From contig CAVOKY010000008.1 of NCBI GenBank assembly GCA_963696645.1, forward strand, positions 496,001 to 560,000: DNA of 64,000 nucleotides. Direction: 5' to 3'. The stretch comes from JAMXLO01 sp963696645. GTDB taxonomy: Bacteria > Pseudomonadota > Alphaproteobacteria > Acetobacterales > Acetobacteraceae. The notes under the pieces are model-generated. The model had not been told where the DNA came from, searched no databases, and was given only the letters and a program-made list of their open reading frames with translations. Below are positions 53,098 to 61,722 of this stretch, piece after piece (position 1 is the stretch's first letter; each line of letters starts with the position of its first letter). Position numbers and translations under genes: made by a program.

Positions 53098-53907
53098 TCA
53101 AGGCACTGGCACCCCGATCGACCTCAGCCGCGCATTCGCCCGACCAGCCCGCGCCTTCAGACCATCGAGATACGTGCTGACATCGGTGCCCGGCAGGTTC
53201 AACACCTTGCACCCAAGCCGCCAGTACTCCTCGATCTGTGCCTCGGTCTCCGCCGACCCCCGCGCCAACTTTCCGTGCGCCCCACAGGCCTCCGCAATCC
53301 GCCGCACGGCCGCCCTGAACGTCGGGTGCTCCAGCTGCAGATGCACGCCAAGCCGCGCGCTGAGGTCTGAGTGGCCGTAGGCGATCATATCGATGCCCTC
53401 CACCGCTGCGATCGCCTCGACATTCTCCAGCCCCTCGAGCGACTCGATCGACACGGCGACCACGACGTTGGCATTGGCCCAGGGCGCATACTCGGTCGCG
53501 TGACGGGCGCCGAAACTCCGGTATCCGGTGTGCATCCCCTGCCCCGAGATACCCCGATTGCCGATCGGCGGATACTTCGCCTCCCGCGCAATCGCCCGCG
53601 CCTCCTCTGCGTTATCGACCTCGGAAACCTGCACGCCCATGATCCCCTGATCGAGGATCGCGGGGATCAGATACGTGAAGGATTTGTGGATACGCACGAT
53701 GGCCGAGACGTTGGTGGCCTGAAACCATCCGGCAAGATCCGCGATCGTCTCGAGGTCGAAGGCGCCATGTTCGTGGTCGATCATGCAGTAGTCGAAGCCG
53801 GAGGCCTCGATGATCCACGGCACGCCACGCGATGCGAACTCCTTGAGCCCGGTGCCAAGCGCGGCCCGCCCCTCGCGCACCGCCCGCCGTATGCTGTTCT
53901 CTTTCAT
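53098..53907 (-). CDS. HpcH/HpaI aldolase/citrate lyase family protein
   Basis: A 269-residue TIM-barrel aldolase. WIIEASGFDYCMIDHEHGAF, IPAILDQGIMGVQV and YPPIGNRGISGQG give the family's metal- and pyruvate-binding pattern (Glu, Asp and the R/G-rich phosphate loop). It cleaves or forms 4-hydroxy-2-oxo acids to pyruvate plus an aldehyde or acts on malyl/citramalyl-CoA. MaoC and CaiB genes at 57.5-59.2 kb could share a branched dicarboxyl-CoA pathway, although an ftsK gene lies between. A 66-bp relic of a close homologue is at 47.8 kb. Confidence 0.92.
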   Translation of the reverse strand: MKENSIRRAVREGRAALGTGLKEFASRGVPWIIEASGFDYCMIDHEHGAFDLETIADLAGWFQATNVSAIVRIHKSFTYLIPAILDQGIMGVQVSEVDNAEEARAIAREAKYPPIGNRGISGQGMHTGYRSFGARHATEYAPWANANVVVAVSIESLEGLENVEAIAAVEGIDMIAYGHSDLSARLGVHLQLEHPTFRAAVRRIAEACGAHGKLARGSAETEAQIEEYWRLGCKVLNLPGTDVSTYLDGLKARAGRANARLRSIGVPVP

Positions 53908-54232
53908 GGATCGTACGAGGCTCCCATTGCTCGTTGATTGCCTGAAGTGTGCAGCGGGTTGGCGCCCTGTCCAAGCCGCCGCGGGATGCTAGCGAATGGC
54001 TTCGGCGGCCGTTTGGTTTGCGCGCTGCCTGGTGCCATGGCCGCGACACTTTGCCGCTACGGACGAGGCGCGAGCGAGGCAGCTGCCAGAAACCTGGCGG
54101 CCGGTGTCAAGTTGACGCCCCCCACGGCACCCGCCAACCCCCCGTTTTCATCACTGCCCCCGGCGAGCACGCCGGTAAAACCCCAAGCAACCCCCTGTCC
54201 CAGGGTGACCATCCGAGGGTGACAAACCGCGC
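53908..54232. other. intergenic stretch, no gene seen
   Basis: About 325 bases between the aldolase and ftsK (both minus strand). Short frames occur but none has an RBS, motif or codon bias. A C-rich tract (around 54,118-54,200) precedes the ftsK stop. No clear hairpin terminator was found by eye. Confidence 0.5.
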
Positions 54233-56626
54233 CTAATCCTCGTCCTCCACCCGCCGCACCAGCACCTCCCGCTTCCCAACGTGGTTCGCCGGCCCGACCA
54301 CGCCCTCCTTCTCCATCTGCTCGATCAACTTCGCCGCACGGTTATAGCCAATGTTCAGGTGCCGCTGGATGAAGCTGGTGCTTGCCTTGCCCTCGCGCGC
54401 CACCACCGCGACCGCCTGGTCGTACAGCCCCTTCTCGCCGTTCCCCGCCACGCTCAACCCCGGCAGCATCGTGTCGCCGTCGCTGTCCACCGACTCAGTC
54501 ACGTCCTCGACATACGCCGGCTCGCCCTGCTCGCGCAGGAACTCCACCACCTTCTCCACCTCGTCGTCCGACACGAACGGCCCGTGCACGCGGGTGATGC
54601 GTCCCCCACCCTGCATATACAGCATGTCGCCCATGCCGAGCAGTTGCTCCGCCCCCTGCTCGCCCAAAATCGTCCGGCTGTCGAACTTGGAGATCACCTG
54701 GAAGCTGATGCGCGTCGGGAAGTTGGCCTTGATCGTGCCGGTGATCACGTCCACCGAGGGCCGCTGCGTCGCCATGATCACATGGATGCCCGCCGCGCGC
54801 GCCATCTGTGCCAGGCGCTGCACCGCGGCCTCGATCTCCTTGCCGGCGACCATCATCAGGTCTGCCATCTCATCGACCACCACGACGATCAGCGGCATCG
54901 CCTCCAGCGCCAGCGGCTGGTCCTCGAACGTCGGCCGGCCGGTATCCGGATCGAACCCGGTCTGTACGCGCCGCGTCACCACCTCGCCCTTCGACCGCGC
55001 CTCCGCCACGCGGTCGTTGTAGCCGCCGATGTTGCGCACCCCGAGTTGGCTCATCGCGCGATACCGCCGCTCCATCTCGCGCACGGTCCACTTCAGCGCG
55101 GTGACCGCCTTGGCGGGTTCCGTCACCACCGGCGCCATCAGATGCGGGATGCCCTCATACATCGACAGTTCCAGCATCTTGGGATCGATCAGGATCAGCC
55201 GGCACTGGTCCGGCGACAGCCGGTACAGCAGCGACAGGATCATCGCATTGACGCCGACCGACTTCCCCGACCCAGTCGTCCCCGCAATCATCAGGTGCGG
55301 CATCCGCGCCAGGTCGGCGAAGATCGGCGTCCCGCTGATATCCTTGCCCAGCGCCAGCGTCAGCCGCCCGGCACTCTTCTGCACTTCATCGTCCGACAGA
55401 ATTTCCGACAGAAACACGGTCTCCCGCCGGGCGTTCGGCACCTCGATGCCGATCACGTTGCGCCCTGGCACCGTCGCAATCCGCACCGCCGTCACCGACA
55501 GACTGCGCGCCACGTCGTCCGCCAGCCCGATCACCCGAGCGCTGCGAATCCCCGGCGCCGGCTCCAGCTCATACAGCGTCACCACCGGCCCCGGACGTAT
55601 CTCCACAATGCTACCCTGCACGCCGTAGTCGGACAGCACCGTTTCAAGCAGCCTTGCATTCGCTTCCAGTGCCTCGGTACTTGGCCCGGAGGTGGCGCGG
55701 GCCGGTGCGGGCTTCAGCAGCGACAGCGACGGGAAGCGCCAGCCTCCTTCGGCCAGTGGCAGGCTCTCCTGGCGCGGCTTGCGAAACGGTACGACCGGTC
55801 GGGTCGTGCGGGACGCGACCATCGGGGGCGGTTCATCCAGCGCGGGAACCATTTGGGTCACCGGCATGGGCGCGCGCCGCACGATCGCACCGGCATCCGC
55901 CATGTCGCGACGCCGAAACAGGCGCGGCAGCCGGGGCAACCTAATCCACGCTGTTGGCGAGAGCCGTCCCAGCAGGCCAGCGGCACCTCGGCCGCCGTAG
56001 GCACCATAGTGCGCGGCACGGCCGGCCAAATGCCCAGCGGCGCGCCATTCACCCGCGGACAGGCCAAGCGTCATCACTGTCAGCGTCACCGCGAGTGCCA
56101 GCCCGACCGCCCAGACCAGCAGCGCGCCGACGGGGCCCAGCAGGCCGTAGCCAGCGGCCAGGCCCGTGAACGCCAGCAAATGCCCGATCGCGCCCCCCAG
56201 TCCGGCCACCGATGGCCAAGCGAAAGACGATGGCGTCGGGATACCGGCCAGCACGGCAGCCAGCACCGGCAACGCGGCCAGCATGGCGGCCAGCCGTGCC
56301 GCCATGCTGCCCAGGCCGCGGCGAGACGCGATCCGCCAGGCCCAGGCCAGCATGGCAAACCCCGGCAGGGCTCCAGCGATGCCGAACCCCTGGAGCAGCA
56401 GGTCCGCCAGCACTGCTCCGACGGGTCCGGCCAGGTTGCTGACGTGGCGGGAGGTTGCGGTGTTCAGCGATGGGTCGCGCGGATCGTAACAGGCCAGCGC
56501 CACCAGCAGCGCCAAGCCGAGAAGACCCAGCAGCAGGCCGAGGAGCTCGGCCGATCGCTGCTGCATCAATGACCTGATGGTGGGAGAAGCGAGGCGGCGT
56601 GTTTCGACGGATCGTGCAATGGCCAT
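54233..56626 (-). CDS. ftsK: FtsK/SpoIIIE DNA translocase
   Basis: A 797-residue septal DNA translocase. About four N-terminal membrane segments (for example LLLGLLGLALLVALACY) anchor it, followed by a short linker and the motor: the alpha domain (ALGKDISGTPIFADLARMPH), Walker A GTTGSGKSVGVN at about residues 448-459, Walker B IVVVVDEMADLMMVAGKEIE and ATQRPSVDVITG. The C-terminal gamma winged helix (FIQRHLNIGYNRAAKLIEQM) reads KOPS sites. It segregates chromosome termini at division and activates XerCD at dif. A housekeeping gene, useful as a chromosomal anchor. Confidence 0.97.
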   Translation of the reverse strand: MAIARSVETRRLASPTIRSLMQQRSAELLGLLLGLLGLALLVALACYDPRDPSLNTATSRHVSNLAGPVGAVLADLLLQGFGIAGALPGFAMLAWAWRIASRRGLGSMAARLAAMLAALPVLAAVLAGIPTPSSFAWPSVAGLGGAIGHLLAFTGLAAGYGLLGPVGALLVWAVGLALAVTLTVMTLGLSAGEWRAAGHLAGRAAHYGAYGGRGAAGLLGRLSPTAWIRLPRLPRLFRRRDMADAGAIVRRAPMPVTQMVPALDEPPPMVASRTTRPVVPFRKPRQESLPLAEGGWRFPSLSLLKPAPARATSGPSTEALEANARLLETVLSDYGVQGSIVEIRPGPVVTLYELEPAPGIRSARVIGLADDVARSLSVTAVRIATVPGRNVIGIEVPNARRETVFLSEILSDDEVQKSAGRLTLALGKDISGTPIFADLARMPHLMIAGTTGSGKSVGVNAMILSLLYRLSPDQCRLILIDPKMLELSMYEGIPHLMAPVVTEPAKAVTALKWTVREMERRYRAMSQLGVRNIGGYNDRVAEARSKGEVVTRRVQTGFDPDTGRPTFEDQPLALEAMPLIVVVVDEMADLMMVAGKEIEAAVQRLAQMARAAGIHVIMATQRPSVDVITGTIKANFPTRISFQVISKFDSRTILGEQGAEQLLGMGDMLYMQGGGRITRVHGPFVSDDEVEKVVEFLREQGEPAYVEDVTESVDSDGDTMLPGLSVAGNGEKGLYDQAVAVVAREGKASTSFIQRHLNIGYNRAAKLIEQMEKEGVVGPANHVGKREVLVRRVEDED

Positions 56627-56854
56627 GCGAATCGGGACCTTGTGGCCGCCAGCTGGGGCGGAGCGTCAAGTATAGCTCGGAACCACCTGAGGAATGAAAC
56701 AGGTTTGCTGAGCGCCGTCAGAACATTTGCCCGCCGTGCAGTACCGACATCCAGTCCTCGCGACTTGCCCCGCGCCTCCCGCCCCGTCGACCGGTCAGCG
56801 ACGTGAAGCTGGCCGCTGCGACATGGCTTCCCGTGGGGTGTCGGTCCAGTCCTC

Positions 56855-56963
56855 CTGTCGTTGCGAGGTGCGCAGCGTGCGAGGAGCGCAGTGACGCTGT
56901 ACGCTCGATGGCAGGCTGCACTGGCTGCTGGTTGCCGCGTCGCTGCGCCGCTCGCAGTGACAG
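56855..56963. repeat. imperfect inverted repeat, about 109 bp
   Basis: The left arm CTGTCGTTGCGAGGTGCGCA and the right end, whose reverse complement reads CTGTCACTGCGAGCGGCGCA, form an imperfect palindrome with further internal GCGCAG symmetry. The arm start is close to that of the 31.6-kb palindrome (CTGTCATTGCGAG). It lies in the roughly 500-base gap between divergently oriented ftsK and the cupin gene; I see no gene in that gap. Confidence 0.7.
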
Positions 56964-57123
56964 CCGGACACCGCATCCGTTGAGGACTGCACCATCAGCA
57001 TGTTCACCCGTTTGCCCAGGGAAGTACCGTGAAGGATGGCGGGACAAGCAGGGCCATAACCGTGTAAGGAGTTGATGGCAAAGGCCGTTGGCATTGAATA
57101 TATCAACGCGGGAGGCAATGATC

Positions 57124-57498
57124 ATGAAGGTGGTCACGCTGCGAGAAATACCAAATACCCCGGTAGAAGGCGCTGAACGGATCGAAGGATGGACAGGGCC
57201 GGTTTCCCGGTCACGTCAGACCATCATCGAGCCCGGCGATTCCGCGAATTACAACTGCAGTGTGGTGAACTTCAGCCAAGGCTGCACAACGGGTTGGCAT
57301 ACGCACACCTGCGATCAGTTGCTGATCGTGACGTCGGGCTCGGGCATGGTGGCAACGGAGCGCGAACAGCGCGAGATCAACGTAGGCGATGTTGTGCATA
57401 TCAAGGCCGGTGAGCGCCATTGGCATGGCGCCAAGGCCGATACCACGATGGGTCATATCACGATTACGCTGGTTGGCGGTCAGGCCACCTGGGGATAG
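57124..57498 (+). CDS. small cupin-domain protein
   Basis: A 124-residue single-domain cupin. GCTTGWHTHTCDQLLIVTSG gives the first motif (two His plus a Gln-type position) and GDVVHIKAGERHWHGAK the second (His). It can hold a metal; relatives are dioxygenases, isomerases or sensors, and the substrate is unknown. The ATG at 57124 lies 8 bases after GGAGG, better than 57118 or 57088. The gene is convergent with the MaoC gene. Confidence 0.88.
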   Translation: MKVVTLREIPNTPVEGAERIEGWTGPVSRSRQTIIEPGDSANYNCSVVNFSQGCTTGWHTHTCDQLLIVTSGSGMVATEREQREINVGDVVHIKAGERHWHGAKADTTMGHITITLVGGQATWG

Positions 57499-57526
57499 CC
57501 TGACTCCACGGGGTGGGGGAGGGGCG

Positions 57527-58006
57527 CTATCCTCTCCGCCTCCGTAACAGAAACCGCTGCCGCCCCTCCAGCACAAGTTCCTTCCGCTGGTTGTGCACCG
57601 TGCTGTGCAGTCCGACAACGCCGGTCGTTCGGTTGGGCGACAATTCGTCTATCTCCAGCGTCGGATACAACGTGTCGCCGGCGAACACGGGCTTCAGGAA
57701 CTTGCTGGACTGCTCCATAAATCCGACCAGCGACTCCTCTGTGACGAACGGGAACAGCCCCGCGCCCGGCGCCGTCTGGATCAGCGTCTGGAAGCCATGT
57801 GCCAGCATCCCCGGCAGACCGTGCGCGCGGCAGTACTCGATGTTGTAGTGCACCGGATGGTTGTCGCCGCTCGCCGCCTGAAACGCCAGGAACAGCGCCT
57901 CGGTCATTGTCCGGCTCGGCAGCACGAACCGCTCGCCCAGCCGAAAATCATCGAACCAGCGCTGCTCCGGAATCATGCGATGCGCTGCCGGATCGAATTC
58001 GCTCAT
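57527..58006 (-). CDS. MaoC-family (R)-specific enoyl-CoA hydratase-like protein
   Basis: A 159-residue hot-dog-fold hydratase. SRTMTEALFLAFQAASGDNH and PVHYNIEYCRAHGLPGMLAHG hold the catalytic Asp/His motif; SLVGFMEQSSKFLKPVFAGD is also typical. It probably hydrates an unsaturated (possibly mesaconyl- or itaconyl-type) acyl-CoA. The start overlaps the stop of the upstream CaiB gene by 4 bases (ATGA), so the two work together. Confidence 0.9.
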   Translation of the reverse strand: MSEFDPAAHRMIPEQRWFDDFRLGERFVLPSRTMTEALFLAFQAASGDNHPVHYNIEYCRAHGLPGMLAHGFQTLIQTAPGAGLFPFVTEESLVGFMEQSSKFLKPVFAGDTLYPTLEIDELSPNRTTGVVGLHSTVHNQRKELVLEGRQRFLLRRRRG

Positions 58007-59178
58007 ACCGCGCCGGTCGAATGCAGCGCGGCAATTTCCCCCTCGGTGTATCCGAGTTCGCGCAGCACGCTGTCGGTGTGTTGGCCCAGCCCAGGCACGT
58101 TGCCCATCGACGCCTCGACATCGGTGAAGGTGAACGGTGGCAGCATTGCCCGCACCGGTCCGCCAGGCGTGGCGATCTCGCGCCACCGGTCGCGAGCGGT
58201 GAACTGCACGTGGTCCCACACGTCCTGGGCCTCGTTCAGCCGGCCATTGGCAATGCCTGCAATATCCAGCTTTCGCACCACCTCGATCGAGGTGAAGTCG
58301 GCAAAATATCCCTCGATCAGTTCGGTCAGTTCGTGCCGATGCTCGCGACGAGCATTGTTGTCACGGAAGCGCTGATCGGTCGCGACCGCCGGTTGCTCCA
58401 GCACCTTGACGCAGAAGGTCATCCACTCGCGCTCATTCTGCAGTCCGAAAATGACCTGGCCGTCCTTGGTATGATGCGCACCGTATGGGGCCAGCGCGGG
58501 ATGGCTGGTTGGCGAGCGTGGCAGGGGCGAGCGTGCATAGGCAACGCGATACATCGGATACGTCATCCACTCGGCGAGCGCGTCGAGCATGGCGATCTTG
58601 ACATTGGCGCCCTGCCCGGTGCGACCGCGACGCACCAGCGCCGCAAGAATGCCCGACAACGCATACATGCCCGTGGCGATGTCGGCGACTGAGATGCCGA
58701 CACGGGACGGCGTATCCTCGGTTCCCGTGACGCTGATCACGCCGGACTCGGCCTGGATCAGCAGGTCATAGGCCTTCTTCTGTGCGAATGGCCCGCTCTC
58801 GCCGTAGCCAGAGATGTCGGCAACGATCAGCCCGGGATGCCGCGGCGAGAGATCGGCATGGCCGAGCCCGAGACGCGCGGCGGCACCAGGGGCGAGGTTT
58901 TGGAGCAGGACATCGGCGCCGCCGATCAGCTTCGCCAGTACCTTGGCGGCTTCAGGATGTTTCAGGTCCAACGTGACGCTGCGCTTGCCGCGGTTCAGCC
59001 AGATGAAGAAGCTGGCCTGGCCGTGCACAAAGCTGTCGTACGATCGTGCGAAGTCGCCCTCGCCGGGCCGTTCGATCTTGATGACATCGGCGCCGAGGTC
59101 GGCCATGTGGCGGGAACAGATCGGTGCCGCCACGGCGTGTTCCAGCGCGATGACGCGTATGCCTTCGAGGGGTAGCAC
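58003..59178 (-). CDS. CaiB/BaiF family CoA transferase
   Basis: A 391-residue class III CoA transferase. LPLEGIRVIALEHAVAAPIC, HMADLGADVIKIERPGEGDF, RGKRSVTLDLKHPE and GISVADIATGMYALSGILAA are family hallmarks; the catalytic Asp lies in VADIATG. It moves CoA from a donor thioester to a carboxylic acid. The GTG at 59178 starts the conserved N-terminus; the frame upstream to 59310 overlaps IMPase sequence and is not coding. With MaoC it forms a two-gene unit; whether the upstream ABC operon reads through the 58-bp gap is unclear. Confidence 0.92.
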   Translation of the reverse strand: MLPLEGIRVIALEHAVAAPICSRHMADLGADVIKIERPGEGDFARSYDSFVHGQASFFIWLNRGKRSVTLDLKHPEAAKVLAKLIGGADVLLQNLAPGAAARLGLGHADLSPRHPGLIVADISGYGESGPFAQKKAYDLLIQAESGVISVTGTEDTPSRVGISVADIATGMYALSGILAALVRRGRTGQGANVKIAMLDALAEWMTYPMYRVAYARSPLPRSPTSHPALAPYGAHHTKDGQVIFGLQNEREWMTFCVKVLEQPAVATDQRFRDNNARREHRHELTELIEGYFADFTSIEVVRKLDIAGIANGRLNEAQDVWDHVQFTARDRWREIATPGGPVRAMLPPFTFTDVEASMGNVPGLGQHTDSVLRELGYTEGEIAALHSTGAV

Positions 59179-59236
59179 GATGCGGTCCGCCTTCCTGCGT
59201 TTCCAGCATGCAGGAAAGCGCCGCGTCGTGGTCGTG

Positions 59237-60019
59237 TCAAAGCGCGATCGACGCGGCGGTGGACAGCGCGTCGGCAATGCCAGGGGCGCAGGCGAGGATC
59301 GCGTTGCCATTTATCGCCCCATCACCTGCCATGAACGGACTGACGCGTGCCCCAGCCTCGGCCAGAATCGCCAGAGCCGCTGCGACGTCCCACAGGTTGA
59401 TGTGCAGTTCTACGTATGCATCGGTGCGGCCGGCGGCAACGTCGGCCAGGCCAAGTGCGCCGGAACCACCCAGACGAGGCATGGCGCCAGCGACGATGAT
59501 GCGATCGGTGAGGGCGATGAATGCTTCGTGCGGCCGGCGGCGCGACCAGCCGAGTTCCACCGTGGCACGCGCGAGGTCCATCGTTTCGGCGGCGTGCATC
59601 GGCACACCGTTCAATGTTGCGCCGGCGCTGGCGCGAGCCGCGAAGGTCTCTTCCAGGGCGGGCGCGACGATGACGCCGATCACCGGCATGTCGCCGTCGA
59701 GGCAGCCGAGAGAAACACAGAACCGGCTGCTGCCACGCATGAAGTTGGCGGTGCCGTCGATCGGATCGACCACCCAGCGAAGGCTGCCCGAACGAGCGGT
59801 ACCGCCTTCCTCGCCTTGGAACCCATCTGCCGGATAGGCCTGCGCCAGGCGCTCGGACAGCATGCGTTCCACTGCGCCATCGGCCTCGGTGAGCCAGTCC
59901 TGCGCGCCTTTCAGCGTGGCCGACGATGCGCCCGGCGGAGGACGCATCCGCAAGGCAAGCGCTGCGGCTTCGGTGGCAAGCCGGACGGCAGTGTCGAAGC
60001 GGTCGGCAAGTGCGGTCAT
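59237..60019 (-). CDS. inositol monophosphatase family phosphatase
   Basis: A 260-residue Mg2+-dependent phosphatase. DWLTEADGAVERML, FQGEEGG, WVVDPIDGTANFMRG (metal-binding DPIDGT) and LHINLWDVAAALAILAEAG (WDxAA) are the family signature. It could act on inositol phosphate, histidinol phosphate or a sugar phosphate. Its ATG overlaps the permease stop by 4 bases (ATGA), tying it to the ABC import operon and suggesting it dephosphorylates an imported phosphoester. Confidence 0.93.
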   Translation of the reverse strand: MTALADRFDTAVRLATEAAALALRMRPPPGASSATLKGAQDWLTEADGAVERMLSERLAQAYPADGFQGEEGGTARSGSLRWVVDPIDGTANFMRGSSRFCVSLGCLDGDMPVIGVIVAPALEETFAARASAGATLNGVPMHAAETMDLARATVELGWSRRRPHEAFIALTDRIIVAGAMPRLGGSGALGLADVAAGRTDAYVELHINLWDVAAALAILAEAGARVSPFMAGDGAINGNAILACAPGIADALSTAASIAL

Positions 60020-60840
60020 CGGATCCCCGCGCGCATGAAGCTCTGCACGAACTGGCGTTGGAACAGCAGGAACGCCACCAGCAGCGGCGCGCTCGTCATC
60101 AGTGTGGCGGCGGTGACGATGGACCAGTCGATGCCCTGGTCAGTGGTGGCGAAAACCGCCAAGCCCACCGTCAGCGGCCGCGTGGTGACCGAGTTGGTGA
60201 TGATCAACGGCCAGAGGAAATTGTTCCAGTGGTAACTAACCGACACGAGGCCGTAGGCGATGTAGGTCGGTCTCGCGAGCGGTACATACACCCGCCACAG
60301 CCGAGCCAGCAGACCGCAGCCTTCCAGCCTGGCCGCATCGTCCAGCGGCTGCGGAATGGTGAGAAAGGTCTGGCGCAGCAGGAAGATACCGAAGGCCGAA
60401 CCGAGATAGGGCAGCGCAATTGCCACGATGGTATCCGCCAGATGCAGTTGCACCACGGTGCGGTAATTCTCCACCAGCAGCACGTCGGGCATCACCATGA
60501 GTTGCAGCAACACCACGGCGAACAGCAGATCGCGGCCGGGGAAGGTCAATCGTGCGAAGGCGAAGGCGGCCAGCGTGCACAGCACGAACTGTGCGGACAG
60601 GATGAGGGTGACCAGTATCACGGTGTTCAGCAGATAGCGGGCGAACGGCGCGGCCTGCCAGGCAGCTTCGATATTGGCGAACGTCAGCGGCGCGAACGGA
60701 TTGAAGTGCGTCGCGTAGATTGCCGGATGGAACGCGGTCCATGCGGCGTAGAGCAGTGGCAGCATCCAGATCAAGCCGAGTAGCCAGGCCCCCAGGGCTT
60801 CCAGGCCGCGGCCGATCGGACGTTGGTCGGCGACCATCAT
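60016..60840 (-). CDS. ABC transporter permease, MalG/UgpE type
   Basis: A 274-residue inner-membrane permease with six predicted helices (for example LGAWLLGLIWMLPLLYAAWT, YLGSAFGIFLL) and the ATPase-contacting EAA loop DDAARLEGCGLLARLWRVYV. It has the carbohydrate-uptake (CUT1) architecture. Start ATG overlaps the upstream permease stop by 4 bases. It pairs with the permease at 60.8 kb. No ATPase gene is present in the window; it may lie beyond the right edge or use a shared MsmK/UgpC-type ATPase. Confidence 0.93.
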   Translation of the reverse strand: MMVADQRPIGRGLEALGAWLLGLIWMLPLLYAAWTAFHPAIYATHFNPFAPLTFANIEAAWQAAPFARYLLNTVILVTLILSAQFVLCTLAAFAFARLTFPGRDLLFAVVLLQLMVMPDVLLVENYRTVVQLHLADTIVAIALPYLGSAFGIFLLRQTFLTIPQPLDDAARLEGCGLLARLWRVYVPLARPTYIAYGLVSVSYHWNNFLWPLIITNSVTTRPLTVGLAVFATTDQGIDWSIVTAATLMTSAPLLVAFLLFQRQFVQSFMRAGIR

Positions 60841-61706
60841 CGGTAATGCACCCGGCGGCCAAGGAAGCCGAATTGCAGCGCAGCCGCGAGCGCCATGATC
60901 GTCAGCAGAACCACCGTGGCGGTCGCCGCGGTTGCGGTGTCCCAGAAGCGGAAGCCGGCCTCGTAGATGTAGAACAGCAGCAGCGTGGTGGCGTTGTCGG
61001 GGCCACCACGCGTCATCACCACGATGTGGTCGATCACGCGGAAAGCGTTGATCACCGCGTTTACGGAAACGAACAGCGTGGTCGGCATCAGCAGCGGCAA
61101 GGTGACCCGCCGGAAATAGTTCGAGCGCGAGGAGCCTTCCAGAGACGCCGCCTCGCGCAGGTCAGTCGGCATGGTCTGCAGCGCGGCCAGGTAGAAGATC
61201 ATGAAGAACCCGGCTTCCTTCCAGACTGCCACCGCGATCATTGCAGGGAGCGCGGTGGATGCATCGCCAAGCCAGTTGTGCCGGCCGCCTCCGAACAGCG
61301 CGATGATGCGGTCGAACAGGCCGTAGTCCGGCGTGTAGAAGAACATCCAGATGTTCGCGACGGCGATCATCGGCAGCATGGTGGGAAGAAAGTACGCCAT
61401 GCGAAGCAGCGCCCGCCCAGGCAGCGCTTCGTTCACTGCGAGCGCCATGATCAGTGCCAGAATGATGGAGGCCGGAATGGTGGCGACGGCGTACCAGGCA
61501 TTGTTGCGCAAAGCTTGCCAGAATACCGGATCGTCAATAAGGCCGACGTAGTTGTCCACGCCGACGAACGGCGCCGGCCGGCTCCCGTGCGGCGTGGCAT
61601 AAAAACTGTCGATCAGGGTGGCGATCGCCGGCCAATGAGTGAACGCCACCAGCAGGACGAAGGCGGGCAGCAGCAATAGATAAGCGTGGATGGTTTCGCG
61701 CCGCAT
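60837..61706 (-). CDS. ABC transporter permease, MalF/UgpA type
   Basis: A 289-residue permease: six membrane segments starting with AYLLLLPAFVLLVAFTHWPA, a periplasmic GVDNYVGLIDDPVFWQALRN, and the EAA loop LREAASLEGSSRSNYFRRVT. CUT1 family partner of the downstream permease. It begins 16 bp after the solute-binding protein gene, in one operon. Confidence 0.93.
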   Translation of the reverse strand: MRRETIHAYLLLLPAFVLLVAFTHWPAIATLIDSFYATPHGSRPAPFVGVDNYVGLIDDPVFWQALRNNAWYAVATIPASIILALIMALAVNEALPGRALLRMAYFLPTMLPMIAVANIWMFFYTPDYGLFDRIIALFGGGRHNWLGDASTALPAMIAVAVWKEAGFFMIFYLAALQTMPTDLREAASLEGSSRSNYFRRVTLPLLMPTTLFVSVNAVINAFRVIDHIVVMTRGGPDNATTLLLFYIYEAGFRFWDTATAATATVVLLTIMALAAALQFGFLGRRVHYR

Positions 61707-61722
61707 TTCCGCCCGCCGCGCG

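Noticed and set aside
54281..56572. A 763-residue plus-strand frame opposite ftsK
   Set aside because: His/Arg/Gln-rich antisense shadow; ftsK on the other strand has full motor motifs.
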